From: an uncultured Bacteroidia bacterium
GTDB taxonomy: Bacteria; Bacteroidota; Bacteroidia; Bacteroidales; UBA932
Length of the DNA stretch: 64,000 nt
Assembly: GCA_902768665.1 (NCBI GenBank)
Contig: CACXMA010000004.1
Location: 1 to 64,000, forward strand
Reading direction: 5' to 3'
Under the pieces are notes generated by a model. That model was not told the origin of the DNA, searched no databases, and was given only the letters and a program-made list of their open reading frames with translations. Shown here one piece after another: positions 1-7,043 of the stretch. The translations under genes were made by a program, and so were the position numbers. Position 1 is the stretch's first letter, and each line of letters starts with the position of its first letter.

Positions 1-125
1 AAGGTTAAGTTACGAAAAATCGAGGAAATATCCAAATAAATTGAACATTTCCTCGATTGATTTAGCAAGCCTCTAAAGGGACTTTTTCAGTGCCCTCCTG
101 GTCGGCCGGACTTTTTTGTTAATCG
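1..125. other. Window-edge noncoding region with inverted repeat
   Basis: No reading frame of note is present. There is a perfect 12-bp inverted repeat (arms 18-29 and 47-58, 17-nt AT-rich loop), and a T6 run at 112-117. It may be the 3' region of a gene left of the window or part of a repeat. The GH31 gene on the minus strand ends at 126, so any terminator of that operon would also lie here, but I see no convincing stem next to a T-run. Confidence 0.4.
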
Positions 126-1688
126 TTACTGCTTTTCAAAATAGGGAATCCGGTCAACGGGGACGTTGACGGTGTGGGTGCCTCCTTTGTAGAGGGTGCC
201 GTCATCGGCCTTCCACGAACCGGCAGGGAGGATGACGCTGCGCTGCGTGCCCTCTTCGAGCATCGGCGCGATCAGGAAGCGGTCGCCGAGCATGAACTCG
301 TCCCGGACCGATTCGAGTCCCTGGTGCGGGAAATGGTATTCCAGCGGAGCGACGATGGGCTCTCCGTCGGCCGCGGCTTTGGCATAGAGGCTCTCAAGAT
401 AGGGGAGGAAGCTGTCGCGGATGCTGACGGCCCTGAGGACCGCCGCATAATTCTCTTCCGAAAGGACGCTCCAGGGCGCCAGCGAGAACTGCATCATCGG
501 CATGAGCGCGTGGACCTGTGCCGAACGCACGATCAGCCGCTCGTCGGTATTGCCGCTGAGGAAGGTCTCGAAACTGCCGCCGCCGACCATGTCCGGGCAG
601 CAGAAACTGAAGCCCATCAGGCTCTCGGCCATCATCTCCGGAATCAGCTTTGCGAGGTCTTCCCAGGAGTGGGCCTTGTCGTGGAGGCGCTGCACAACGG
701 CCTTTCCGGCGTTGCGCCAGCCGGCGCGCAGCTCGTTGTATGGATAGTTCTCCGCCAGTTGGACGAAGCGGGAGCACTGTTCCCAGCCGGGAACTTCTCC
801 GCCCGCAGCGACGGCATCCGCCGGGTAGTATTCGTAATCGGCCGCATCGAACTTGAATCCGTCGACACCGTAGTCGTCCATCAGACGCCGGAGTTCGCCG
901 CGGAACCACTCCACGGTCTTTTCGTTGGTGAGATCCAGCACGGCGGAAGTGCCGTTCCACCAGCGCACCGGGTAGGGATTGCCGTCCTCAGACCGCAGGA
1001 AACCATTGAAATCCTCGATTTCCCGGCAGATCAGGTACTGGTCCATGCTCACGAAGGGGCAGATCCAGAGCATGACCTTGAATCCCATTCGGTGGAGCTC
1101 GTCGCACATGGCCTTGGGGTCGCTGAAGCGGCCGGGGTGGAAGTACCACTTGCCGTAGTCCTCCTGCCAGGTGTCGTCAATCATGATGATGCCCGGGGGC
1201 AGTCCGTGGTCCAGAATGCCGCGGGCGTAGTCCAGGACGCCTTCCTGGTTCTGGTTGTACATCAGCTGGATCCAGGTGTTGTACTGCGGCGCCCGGTAGA
1301 ATTCCGCCGGGGGGAGCTGTCCGTTTGCGGGGAAATGGGCCTTTGCCGCGGCGCGGTAAGCCTCGGCGAGGGTCTCGCCGGCATCCGTGACCTCGACATC
1401 GCCGTCAATGACGATGGCGTCGTCGGTCACGCGGAACGAGAAAGGCTCTTCGCTCCAGATATAGCGGCCGTCGGAAAGCAGCAGCAGGGGAGCGACCTGG
1501 TTCGAGCGGTTGTCGCTGAGGTCGGCCTCAAATCCGCTTGCATAAGGCATGAGGGAGCCGGCCTTGATCTGGCCGCCCCAGACACTGGCTCCGTGAAGGG
1601 CAATGGATAACCGGCTTTCGGGCTCTCCGTTGCAGGCGCAGAGGAAGAGGCCGGCAAGGGGGAGGAGGAGGGTTGCAATCTTTTTCAT
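126..1688 (-). CDS. Glycoside hydrolase family 31 lipoprotein (alpha-glycosidase)
   Basis: A 520-residue predicted lipoprotein: a short hydrophobic signal ends in a cysteine-rich lipobox (LFLCAC, Cys19 the likely lipidated residue). The GH31 (beta/alpha)8 barrel is clear: IIMIDDTWQ at 167-175, the nucleophile motif DGFKFDAAD at 276-284 (Asp281), and a probable acid/base Asp366 in CPDMVGGG. GH31 enzymes retain configuration and cleave alpha-glucosides, alpha-xylosides or sulfoquinovosides; the exact substrate cannot be read from sequence. At 520 residues it is shorter than many GH31 enzymes (650-800), with a reduced N-terminal beta-sandwich. It is the last gene of a minus-strand run, 12 nt after the pseudouridine synthase gene, with no SusC/D pair nearby, so it is not part of a polysaccharide utilisation locus here. 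Confidence 0.9.
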   Translation of the reverse strand: MKKIATLLLPLAGLFLCACNGEPESRLSIALHGASVWGGQIKAGSLMPYASGFEADLSDNRSNQVAPLLLLSDGRYIWSEEPFSFRVTDDAIVIDGDVEVTDAGETLAEAYRAAAKAHFPANGQLPPAEFYRAPQYNTWIQLMYNQNQEGVLDYARGILDHGLPPGIIMIDDTWQEDYGKWYFHPGRFSDPKAMCDELHRMGFKVMLWICPFVSMDQYLICREIEDFNGFLRSEDGNPYPVRWWNGTSAVLDLTNEKTVEWFRGELRRLMDDYGVDGFKFDAADYEYYPADAVAAGGEVPGWEQCSRFVQLAENYPYNELRAGWRNAGKAVVQRLHDKAHSWEDLAKLIPEMMAESLMGFSFCCPDMVGGGSFETFLSGNTDERLIVRSAQVHALMPMMQFSLAPWSVLSEENYAAVLRAVSIRDSFLPYLESLYAKAAADGEPIVAPLEYHFPHQGLESVRDEFMLGDRFLIAPMLEEGTQRSVILPAGSWKADDGTLYKGGTHTVNVPVDRIPYFEKQ

Positions 1689-1700
1689 GGCTGGAAGCGC

Positions 1701-2774
1701 TTATTTTTCAACGTAGTTGCGCCACTTCTCGATGAGGGCGCGCATGTCCTGCGGCAGGGGAGCGGCGAAGCGGACCGTCTCGCCGGTGCGGGGGTGCTCG
1801 AAGCCGAGTGTGGCGGCATGGAGGGCCTGGCGGGGGCAGAGGGCGAAGCAGTTCTGGATGAACTGTTTATACTTGGCGTAGATGGTGCCTTGGCGGATTT
1901 CGGAGCCGCCGTAGCGCTCGTCGTTGAAAAGGGGATGCCCGGTCATGGCCATATGGACGCGGATCTGGTGCGTCCGGCCGGTCTCGAGCTGGCATTCGAC
2001 CACGGTGATGTAGCCGTAGCGTTCGAGGACGCGGTAGTGGGTGACGGCCCATTTGCCCTTTTCTGGGTCGTCGTAGTTGCGGAAGCGGAGGCGGTCGTTG
2101 GGGTCGCGGCCGATGTAGCCCTCGAGCGTGCCGCTGTCCTCCTGGATGTTGCCCCATACGACGGCGATGTACTTGCGCTCGATCGAGTGGACGAAGAACT
2201 GCCGGGCGAGCTTGAGCTGGGCCTCGTCGTTCTTGGCGACAACCAGCAGTCCGCTCGTGTCCTTGTCGATGCGGTGGACCAGCACGCCCATGCGCTCGTC
2301 GGCTCCGGGCTCGTCCGCTGACTGGGAGCGGCCGAGATGGAAGGCCAGGGCGTTGACGAGGGTGCCGTTGTAGTTGCCGTGGCCGGGGTGGACCACCATC
2401 CCGGCGGCTTTGTTGACAACAAGAAGGTCCTCGTCCTCATACACGATGTCGAGGGGAATGTCTTCGGGGAGAATCTCCACGCCGCGGCGCTCGTAGGGCA
2501 TCACGAAACGGATGACGTCGCAGGGACGGATGATGGTATTGGCCTTGGCAAGTTTGTCATTGACAAAGACATAGCCCATCTTGATGGCGAGCTGGACGCG
2601 GTGGCGGGAGGTGTCTTCGGTATGGGTCGCGATGTATTTGTCGACGCGGATCGGCGCCTGGCCCTTGTCGGCTACGAGGCGGAAATGCTCGAACAGGGGA
2701 GACTCCTCGCCGTCGGGACCGTTCTGGCCGGCCTCGGGCTCGTCAAAGAGGAAATCTTCGGGGAGGGAAGACAT
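1701..2774 (-). CDS. RluA/RluD-family 23S rRNA pseudouridine synthase
   Basis: A 357-residue protein with an N-terminal S4 RNA-binding domain (about 40-100, VDKYIATHTEDTSRHRV) and the RluA-type catalytic domain. The signature HRIDKDTSG at 167-175 carries the catalytic Asp170. RluD-type enzymes make pseudouridines in helix 69 of 23S rRNA. The first about 30 residues are acidic and poorly structured. It lies 4 nt after the PASTA-domain gene, an association seen repeatedly in Bacteroidota. Family assignment is firm; RluD rather than another RluA paralogue is likely from the S4 domain and length. Confidence 0.92.
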   Translation of the reverse strand: MSSLPEDFLFDEPEAGQNGPDGEESPLFEHFRLVADKGQAPIRVDKYIATHTEDTSRHRVQLAIKMGYVFVNDKLAKANTIIRPCDVIRFVMPYERRGVEILPEDIPLDIVYEDEDLLVVNKAAGMVVHPGHGNYNGTLVNALAFHLGRSQSADEPGADERMGVLVHRIDKDTSGLLVVAKNDEAQLKLARQFFVHSIERKYIAVVWGNIQEDSGTLEGYIGRDPNDRLRFRNYDDPEKGKWAVTHYRVLERYGYITVVECQLETGRTHQIRVHMAMTGHPLFNDERYGGSEIRQGTIYAKYKQFIQNCFALCPRQALHAATLGFEHPRTGETVRFAAPLPQDMRALIEKWRNYVEK

Positions 2775-2778
2775 GGGG

Positions 2779-3609
2779 CTACTCCGCTTCGCTCTCCGCC
2801 GGGCGGAGGTAGAGGGTCACTTCCTGGCCGCGGAGAATCGGCAGCGAGGAGGCTTCCGGGCTCTGGCGGTAGACGACGGCGCGAAGGGAATCCTCATAGG
2901 TTCGGATCTCCTTGTCGAAGCGGGTGCGGACGTTGAGGGAGTAGTCCTGGATCATGCTGGTTGCCTCGCGGACGGCCTTGCCCTTGACGTCGGGGACGTG
3001 GGTGTTGGTCTCGTCGGACTTCATGCCGAGAACGAGGTCGATCGTCGCGCCGCTTTCGACCATGCGTCCGGGCTCGATCTTGCGGCCGCGGTAGCGCTGT
3101 TCCAGGACGAGGTTCGTGCCCTCGCCGGAGCTCTTGTAGATGAGCTTCCCGACCTGCAGGCCCTTGGCGTTGAGGTTGGTCATGGCCTGGCGCAGGGAGA
3201 TGTCGACAAGGTTCGGCATCTTGATCTTGCGGGGGACGAAGGAATTGATGACCACGGAGATGTGACGGCCTTTCTTGACATAGGTGCCCGCCTGCGGGAC
3301 CTGTGAGAAAATGGTTCCGGGGGAGAGGCGCTTGTTGTAGACGGAGTCCGTGACGACGAGCTCCATGCCGGCGCTTTCCGCCGCCCTTTCCGCGTCCGGA
3401 ATGCTCATGCTGAAAAAATCCGGGACGAGGATCTTCTCGCCGTGGTGGGTATAGGTCGACAGGAAGATGCGGACCGAAAGCATCAGTACCAGCACGATCG
3501 CGATCGCAATCAGCAGGTTCTTGACGATCCAGTGGGAGAAAAAGGCCTTCAGCTTGAGAAGGAAGGGACTGGTGGTTTTCTTATAATTATTCTTCTTGCC
3601 GGTACTCAT
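2779..3609 (-). CDS. Membrane-anchored PASTA-domain protein
   Basis: A 276-residue protein starting at MSTGKKNNY. The start was chosen because upstream codons lie inside the LysE gene, while this ATG overlaps the LysE stop by 4 nt (ATGA coupling). A basic N-terminus precedes one transmembrane helix (about 29-50, NLLIAIAIVLVLMLSV) and then three PASTA domains (about 57-125, 127-200, 205-275). PASTA domains elsewhere bind muropeptides or beta-lactams in penicillin-binding proteins and Ser/Thr kinases, but no catalytic domain is attached here. This free-standing form is widespread in Bacteroidota next to rluD. A role in sensing or binding peptidoglycan in the periplasm is inference. Confidence 0.88.
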   Translation of the reverse strand: MSTGKKNNYKKTTSPFLLKLKAFFSHWIVKNLLIAIAIVLVLMLSVRIFLSTYTHHGEKILVPDFFSMSIPDAERAAESAGMELVVTDSVYNKRLSPGTIFSQVPQAGTYVKKGRHISVVINSFVPRKIKMPNLVDISLRQAMTNLNAKGLQVGKLIYKSSGEGTNLVLEQRYRGRKIEPGRMVESGATIDLVLGMKSDETNTHVPDVKGKAVREATSMIQDYSLNVRTRFDKEIRTYEDSLRAVVYRQSPEASSLPILRGQEVTLYLRPAESEAE

Positions 3610-4259
3610 AATACTTTTTTGATAATCCCCCAGGCCAGGAGGAAGATGCCGGAGATGGCCAGCAGCAGGCCGAAGATGCGGTTCATCAGGACGAAGGTCT
3701 GCAGCTTGATGCGCTTGCTCCAGATGCTGAAAAGGGTCGTGAACCCGAACCACCAGAGCGCGCAGCCGCCCGTTACGGAGAGGAGAAGGGGCACGATGTA
3801 AGGGTTCCCGGGCTCAACGTCGACACGGAAGGCCGTGAAGAGCGAGAACATGATGAGGATGGCTCCGGGATTGGTGATGCAGATGGCCACCGACTGGAAG
3901 AATCCGGCGAAGGAGAACTTCCGCCGCCCTGCCTCCGCTTCCTCTTCCGTGACGGCCTTGACCTTGCGGAAAGGATTCTTCAGAGCCATGCTGATGCCGA
4001 GGGCGGTCACGACGATGCCGCCGAGAATCAGGAAGAGAATCTGGTTCCGTTCCAGAAAATCCTGCGTGATGGCGAGGAAGAAAATGGCGATGATGGCGTA
4101 GATGGCGTCCGTGAAGGCGGCGCCGAGGCCGGTGACGAAGCCGTTTTTGAACCCGTGGCAGAGGGATTTCTGCAGGACCAGGATGCCCACCGGCCCGAGC
4201 GGGGCGGAGGCGCAGATCCCGATAAGGAGACCCTTGAATATGGTCATTCCCATGGTCAT
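3606..4259 (-). CDS. LysE/RhtB-family amino-acid exporter
   Basis: About 217 residues, with five to six hydrophobic helices and the N-terminal LysE motif (GICASAPLGPVGILVLQKSL). The family exports amino acids or related small solutes across the inner membrane; substrate unknown. A TATATTTG promoter box on the minus strand at 4287-4294 rules out any start at 4289, so the start must be ATG 4259, 4253 or 4247; 4259 leaves a leader of about 20 nt. It is the first gene of the minus-strand operon leading to the PASTA, pseudouridine synthase and GH31 genes. Confidence 0.88.
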   Translation of the reverse strand: MTMGMTIFKGLLIGICASAPLGPVGILVLQKSLCHGFKNGFVTGLGAAFTDAIYAIIAIFFLAITQDFLERNQILFLILGGIVVTALGISMALKNPFRKVKAVTEEEAEAGRRKFSFAGFFQSVAICITNPGAILIMFSLFTAFRVDVEPGNPYIVPLLLSVTGGCALWWFGFTTLFSIWSKRIKLQTFVLMNRIFGLLLAISGIFLLAWGIIKKVL

Positions 4260-4286
4260 GAGCGGTTCGTGGTTCTTTCCAAGCAA

Positions 4287-4294
4287 CAAATATA
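4287..4294 (-). promoter_or_regulatory. Promoter -7 box of the LysE operon
   Basis: TATATTTG on the minus strand matches the Bacteroidota sigma-ABfr -7 consensus TAnnTTTG. No clear -33 TTTG is visible in the AT-rich stretch upstream. It sits back to back with the lnt box at 4317-4324. Confidence 0.7.
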
Positions 4295-4316
4295 AGAATT
4301 ATTTTCTTGTTTTTGC

Positions 4317-4324
4317 TATCTTTG
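4317..4324 (+). promoter_or_regulatory. Promoter -7 box of lnt, almost touching the start codon
   Basis: TATCTTTG matches TAnnTTTG. Only 5 nt separate it from the lnt ATG at 4330, so transcription should begin at or within a base or two of the start codon. Confidence 0.65.
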
Positions 4325-4329
4325 TAGAC

Positions 4330-5949
4330 ATGAACCGAGCGAATTACCTGCGGACCTTCGCCATCCTGTCCGCTTTGACAGTCCTGCTGCTGTCCCTGCC
4401 TTTTCTCGTGCCGGGCTGCGGCGTGATGGCGCTGGTAGGGTTCCTTCCGCTTCTGGCCATGGAGCGAATCGCTTCCCGCGAGGGGGTGCGCCGTTTCTGG
4501 CTGTGGCATTACGGGACCTTCCTGCTGTGGAACGCCGTGACGACCTGGTGGGTCTGCAACGCCACCGTCGGCGGCGGCATCTTCGCCATGACGGCGAACG
4601 CCCTGCAGATGTCGCTCATCTTCGGCCTCTTCCGGGCTGCGAAAAAAAAGATCGGGGAGGGGACCGTTTCGTATATTTTCCTCGCCGCGCTGTGGATCGC
4701 CTGGGAGCGTTTCTATCTCGTTTCCGCAGAGATTTCCTGGCCCTGGCTGGTGCTCGGAAACGCCTTTGCCGGGGATATCGGTCTGATCCAGTGGTATGAG
4801 TACACGGGCGCGCTCGGCGGCTCGCTCTGGGTCTGGGGCGTCAACCTGTCCCTGTTCGGTCTGATGATCAGCGTCGCGGAAGGCCGCTGGAGGAAGCTCC
4901 TGCCCAAGGCCCGGTATGCTGCGCTCGGGGGCACGGTCCTGCTGCTTTTCGGCCCCATGATCCTCTCCGCCGTCCGCTGGAACACCTATCGCCAGACGCA
5001 GGACCCGCTGCCGGTTCTCGTCGTCCAGCCGAACATCGACCCTTACGAGAAGTTCAAGGCGACGCTGCAGGATGGCTACGACGTGGCTCTTTGCGAGGCC
5101 GTCGAGGCGCATCTGCCCGCGGATTGCACGGACCTTCTCGTCGTCGCGCCGGAGACCTTCACCTGGGGGATGGACGTGAAGCGGGCCACGGAGCATCCGA
5201 CGCAGCTGCTACTTGCCGCCATGGCCGCCCGCCATCCCGAAATGGCGATGAACATCCTCTATGGCGCCAGCACGTACGAGCGCTTTGATGCGAAGCCTTC
5301 CCGCCTGGCCGAGCGCCGCGGCGGCAGCTGGGTCGAGCAGCACAATACCGCCCTCATCACCGATGCATCCGGGCGGGCGGACTATTACAACAAGAGCAAA
5401 CTTGTCGTGGGCGTGGAAGCGACGCCCTATCCGGCCGTGTTCGTCCCTGTGGACGACTGGCTCGGCGGCGTCATGGGCCGCAATGTCGGTCAGGGGAAGC
5501 GCACGCCGCTCGACGTCGTGACCCGGGAGGGACGCCGCATTCCCGTCGGCTGCGCCATCTGCTATGAATCTGTCTACGGCGAATTCTGCACGGAATATGT
5601 CCGCGACGCCGGGGCCGAGCTCATCGCCGTCATCACCAACGACGGCTGGTGGGGGAATACGCCCGGCTACCGGCAGCATCTCCGCTACAGTTCCCTTCGC
5701 GCCATCGAAACCCGCCGCGACATCGTCCGCTGCGGCAATACGGGCATCAGCGCCCTCATCGACCAGCGCGGCCGCATCCTCTCCGAAACGCCCTGGTGGC
5801 ACTCCGCCGTCCTCACGGGTGAGGTCAACTGCAACACCGCCGAGACATTCTTTGTCCGTAACGGCGACATCGTCGGCCGCATCAGCGTCCTCGTTGCGCT
5901 CCTGCTGCTCGCCCTCTGGCTCGTCCGCTGCTTCGTCCCGCGACCGTAG
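4330..5949 (+). CDS. lnt: Apolipoprotein N-acyltransferase
   Basis: A 539-residue inner-membrane enzyme that N-acylates the lipidated cysteine of lipoproteins, the last step of their maturation. The N-terminal half (about 1-215) is a bundle of hydrophobic helices; the second half is a nitrilase-type domain carrying the expected triad: Glu275 (VVAPETF), Lys355 (YYNKSKLV) and Cys411 (AICYESVYG). The frame is open further upstream, but the start at 4330 (MNRANYL) is fixed by the promoter box ending at 4324. Many lipoproteins in this window (GH31, ApbE, FKBPs, PotD, FISUMP, LRR protein) would be its substrates. Confidence 0.95.
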   Translation: MNRANYLRTFAILSALTVLLLSLPFLVPGCGVMALVGFLPLLAMERIASREGVRRFWLWHYGTFLLWNAVTTWWVCNATVGGGIFAMTANALQMSLIFGLFRAAKKKIGEGTVSYIFLAALWIAWERFYLVSAEISWPWLVLGNAFAGDIGLIQWYEYTGALGGSLWVWGVNLSLFGLMISVAEGRWRKLLPKARYAALGGTVLLLFGPMILSAVRWNTYRQTQDPLPVLVVQPNIDPYEKFKATLQDGYDVALCEAVEAHLPADCTDLLVVAPETFTWGMDVKRATEHPTQLLLAAMAARHPEMAMNILYGASTYERFDAKPSRLAERRGGSWVEQHNTALITDASGRADYYNKSKLVVGVEATPYPAVFVPVDDWLGGVMGRNVGQGKRTPLDVVTREGRRIPVGCAICYESVYGEFCTEYVRDAGAELIAVITNDGWWGNTPGYRQHLRYSSLRAIETRRDIVRCGNTGISALIDQRGRILSETPWWHSAVLTGEVNCNTAETFFVRNGDIVGRISVLVALLLLALWLVRCFVPRP

Positions 5950-6900
5950 TTTCTAGGTGGAACGGAACTCTGTCCTTCGGCGCTCCGGAGGCCTGCTGTC
6001 GCTACTGCAGTGCAGGCTCGAAAGTGCGGAAACGGAGCGGCATCGGGGGCTTGACGAGCCAACTTCTCCTTTTAGTCCCGCTGCGCGGGCCTAACGTCGG
6101 CGGACAATGCTCGTCATGCCGCTATGCGTCATCGCCCCCTGCACGTGGCCCCCGCACATTTCCGTTTCCGCACACGAGCCCGCACCGCAGCAGCAACGCG
6201 CTACCTTCGCCCCTTCGGCCAGTCACTCTCCGTCATGCCCGACCTGATCGGGCATCTATCTTCATCATACCACGGCCCCGTCCTTTTCCGTCATTCCACT
6301 GCTCCGTGGAATCTGTCCTCCGGTGCTCCGGAGGAACATTTTCAAAAGCCAATCGCCTAACGGCGACCCTACGGCCGGGAAAAGGCTTTTGAAAACGTTC
6401 CTCCTTCGCACCTGCAGCCAGTTCCACTTTCGGTGCCGGCGTGGCTTCCCTCCTGTTGCGGGGGTAGGGTGGCTACGAAAAGCCCGGGAAAACGTGCCTT
6501 CCCTCCCTTATGCAGAGGAGGGAGGCCACCTTTCTCCAGTCATCCTGCGTATCCCCTCATCCGTCATCCCGCGCATCCCCTCACCTGTCATTTCGGGCGG
6601 AGCGAGGAATCTGCTTCCCACATTACGGAACGGCCATAATGCTTTTGCCCTGAACGCTATCTCGCTCCACTACGCCTCCCAATGTCCCGCACCTTCCAGC
6701 CACTTCTGCGCAACGTCTTTATAATCAAGTATTTCCAAAATCGCGGTTGGAAGGTCCCGCAAAAAAACATGCCACCTTCCAAGCGGGGTTTTACAAACGG
6801 CTGACATTCAATCATTTCCAAAACAAAGGCTGGAAGGTGGCGTGTATTGTCCTGAAAAGAGTTTACCCGAAAGGAGTTTGAGGGGGTCCGCCCCCTCAAT
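5950..6900. repeat. Gene-free island of dispersed palindromic and tandem repeats
   Basis: About 950 nt with no credible gene. Visible structure: a near-repeat pair at 5964-5991 and 6308-6334 around a TCCGG palindrome; GTCAT-headed palindromic units at 6232-6256, 6290-6315 and 6587-6613; two tandem 24-nt units at 6539-6562 and 6563-6586; a long inverted repeat at 6330-6350/6384-6404; a 25-nt imperfect direct repeat at 6731-6755 and 6814-6838; an 11-bp inverted repeat at 6771-6781/6831-6841; and a 9-bp stem with a TCCG loop at 6878-6899. The GTCATnCC...GGnATC units resemble dispersed palindromes known from many bacterial genomes and recur inside potD at 54343-54439. Confidence 0.7.
6330..6404. 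repeat. Long inverted repeat (potential hairpin)
   Basis: Arms 6330-6350 and 6384-6404 pair over 20 of 21 positions; each contains the 12-nt core TTTTCAAAAGCC or its complement. The 33-nt interior has its own small CGCC/GGCG stem. It lies within the repeat island and encodes no protein. Confidence 0.75.
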
Positions 6901-6914
6901 GAATGACGATATCC

Positions 6915-6947
6915 AACAAAAGCAAGCCGACTCGGCTTGCTTTTGTT
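6915..6947 (-). terminator. Terminator of tRNA-Gln, perfect 16-bp stem
   Basis: Arms 6915-6930 and 6932-6947 are perfect complements around one base (6931), with A/T-rich outer arms that supply a T-run on the minus strand. The right arm overlaps the last two tRNA positions. Flanking GATATC at 6908-6913 repeats, inverted, the GATATC at 6950-6955 in the tRNA 3' side. Confidence 0.75.
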
Positions 6948-7017
6948 GAGATATCAGGACTCGAACCTGAACTGAGGGAACCAAAATCCCTAGTGCTAGC
7001 CATTACACCATATCTCA
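6946..7017 (-). tRNA. tRNA-Gln (anticodon UUG)
   Basis: On the minus strand a 72-nt cloverleaf can be drawn: acceptor stem TGAGATA paired with TATCTCA (seven pairs), D-arm with GGCTAGC, anticodon stem AGGGA/TCCCT enclosing the loop TTTTGGT (anticodon TTG), and a T-arm with GGTTCGAGTCC. CCA is not encoded. A TAATTTTG promoter box lies 10 nt upstream at 7028-7035, and a strong hairpin follows directly. Confidence 0.93.
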
Positions 7018-7027
7018 ATTGCGGGTG

Positions 7028-7035
7028 CAAAATTA
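7028..7035 (-). promoter_or_regulatory. Promoter -7 box of tRNA-Gln
   Basis: TAATTTTG on the minus strand, preceded about 20 nt upstream by TTTG, matching the Bacteroidota promoter pattern. It overlaps the intergenic end of the thioredoxin-protein operon. Confidence 0.7.
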
Positions 7036-7043
7036 GAAATAAA

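Noticed and set aside
1..125. An insertion-sequence end
   Set aside because: There is an inverted repeat but no transposase, target-site duplication or recognisable terminal sequence within the window.
174..1610. A long plus-strand frame across the GH31 gene, and similar frames of 200 to over 700 codons opposite lon, ftsK, htpG, the M16 gene and others
   Set aside because: They mirror real genes in GC-rich sequence, have low-complexity Arg/Ala/Gly/Pro translations, lack plausible starts and show no known family features.
6080..6360. CCTAAC motifs that resemble the ends of integron attC sites
   Set aside because: No complementary GTTAGGC partner, no cassette genes and no integrase in the window; they fit simple local palindromes.
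5950..6900. A possible ncRNA or tmRNA/6S RNA in the gene-free island
   Set aside because: No promoter box leading to a stable fold, and the sequence is a mosaic of short repeats rather than one conserved structure.
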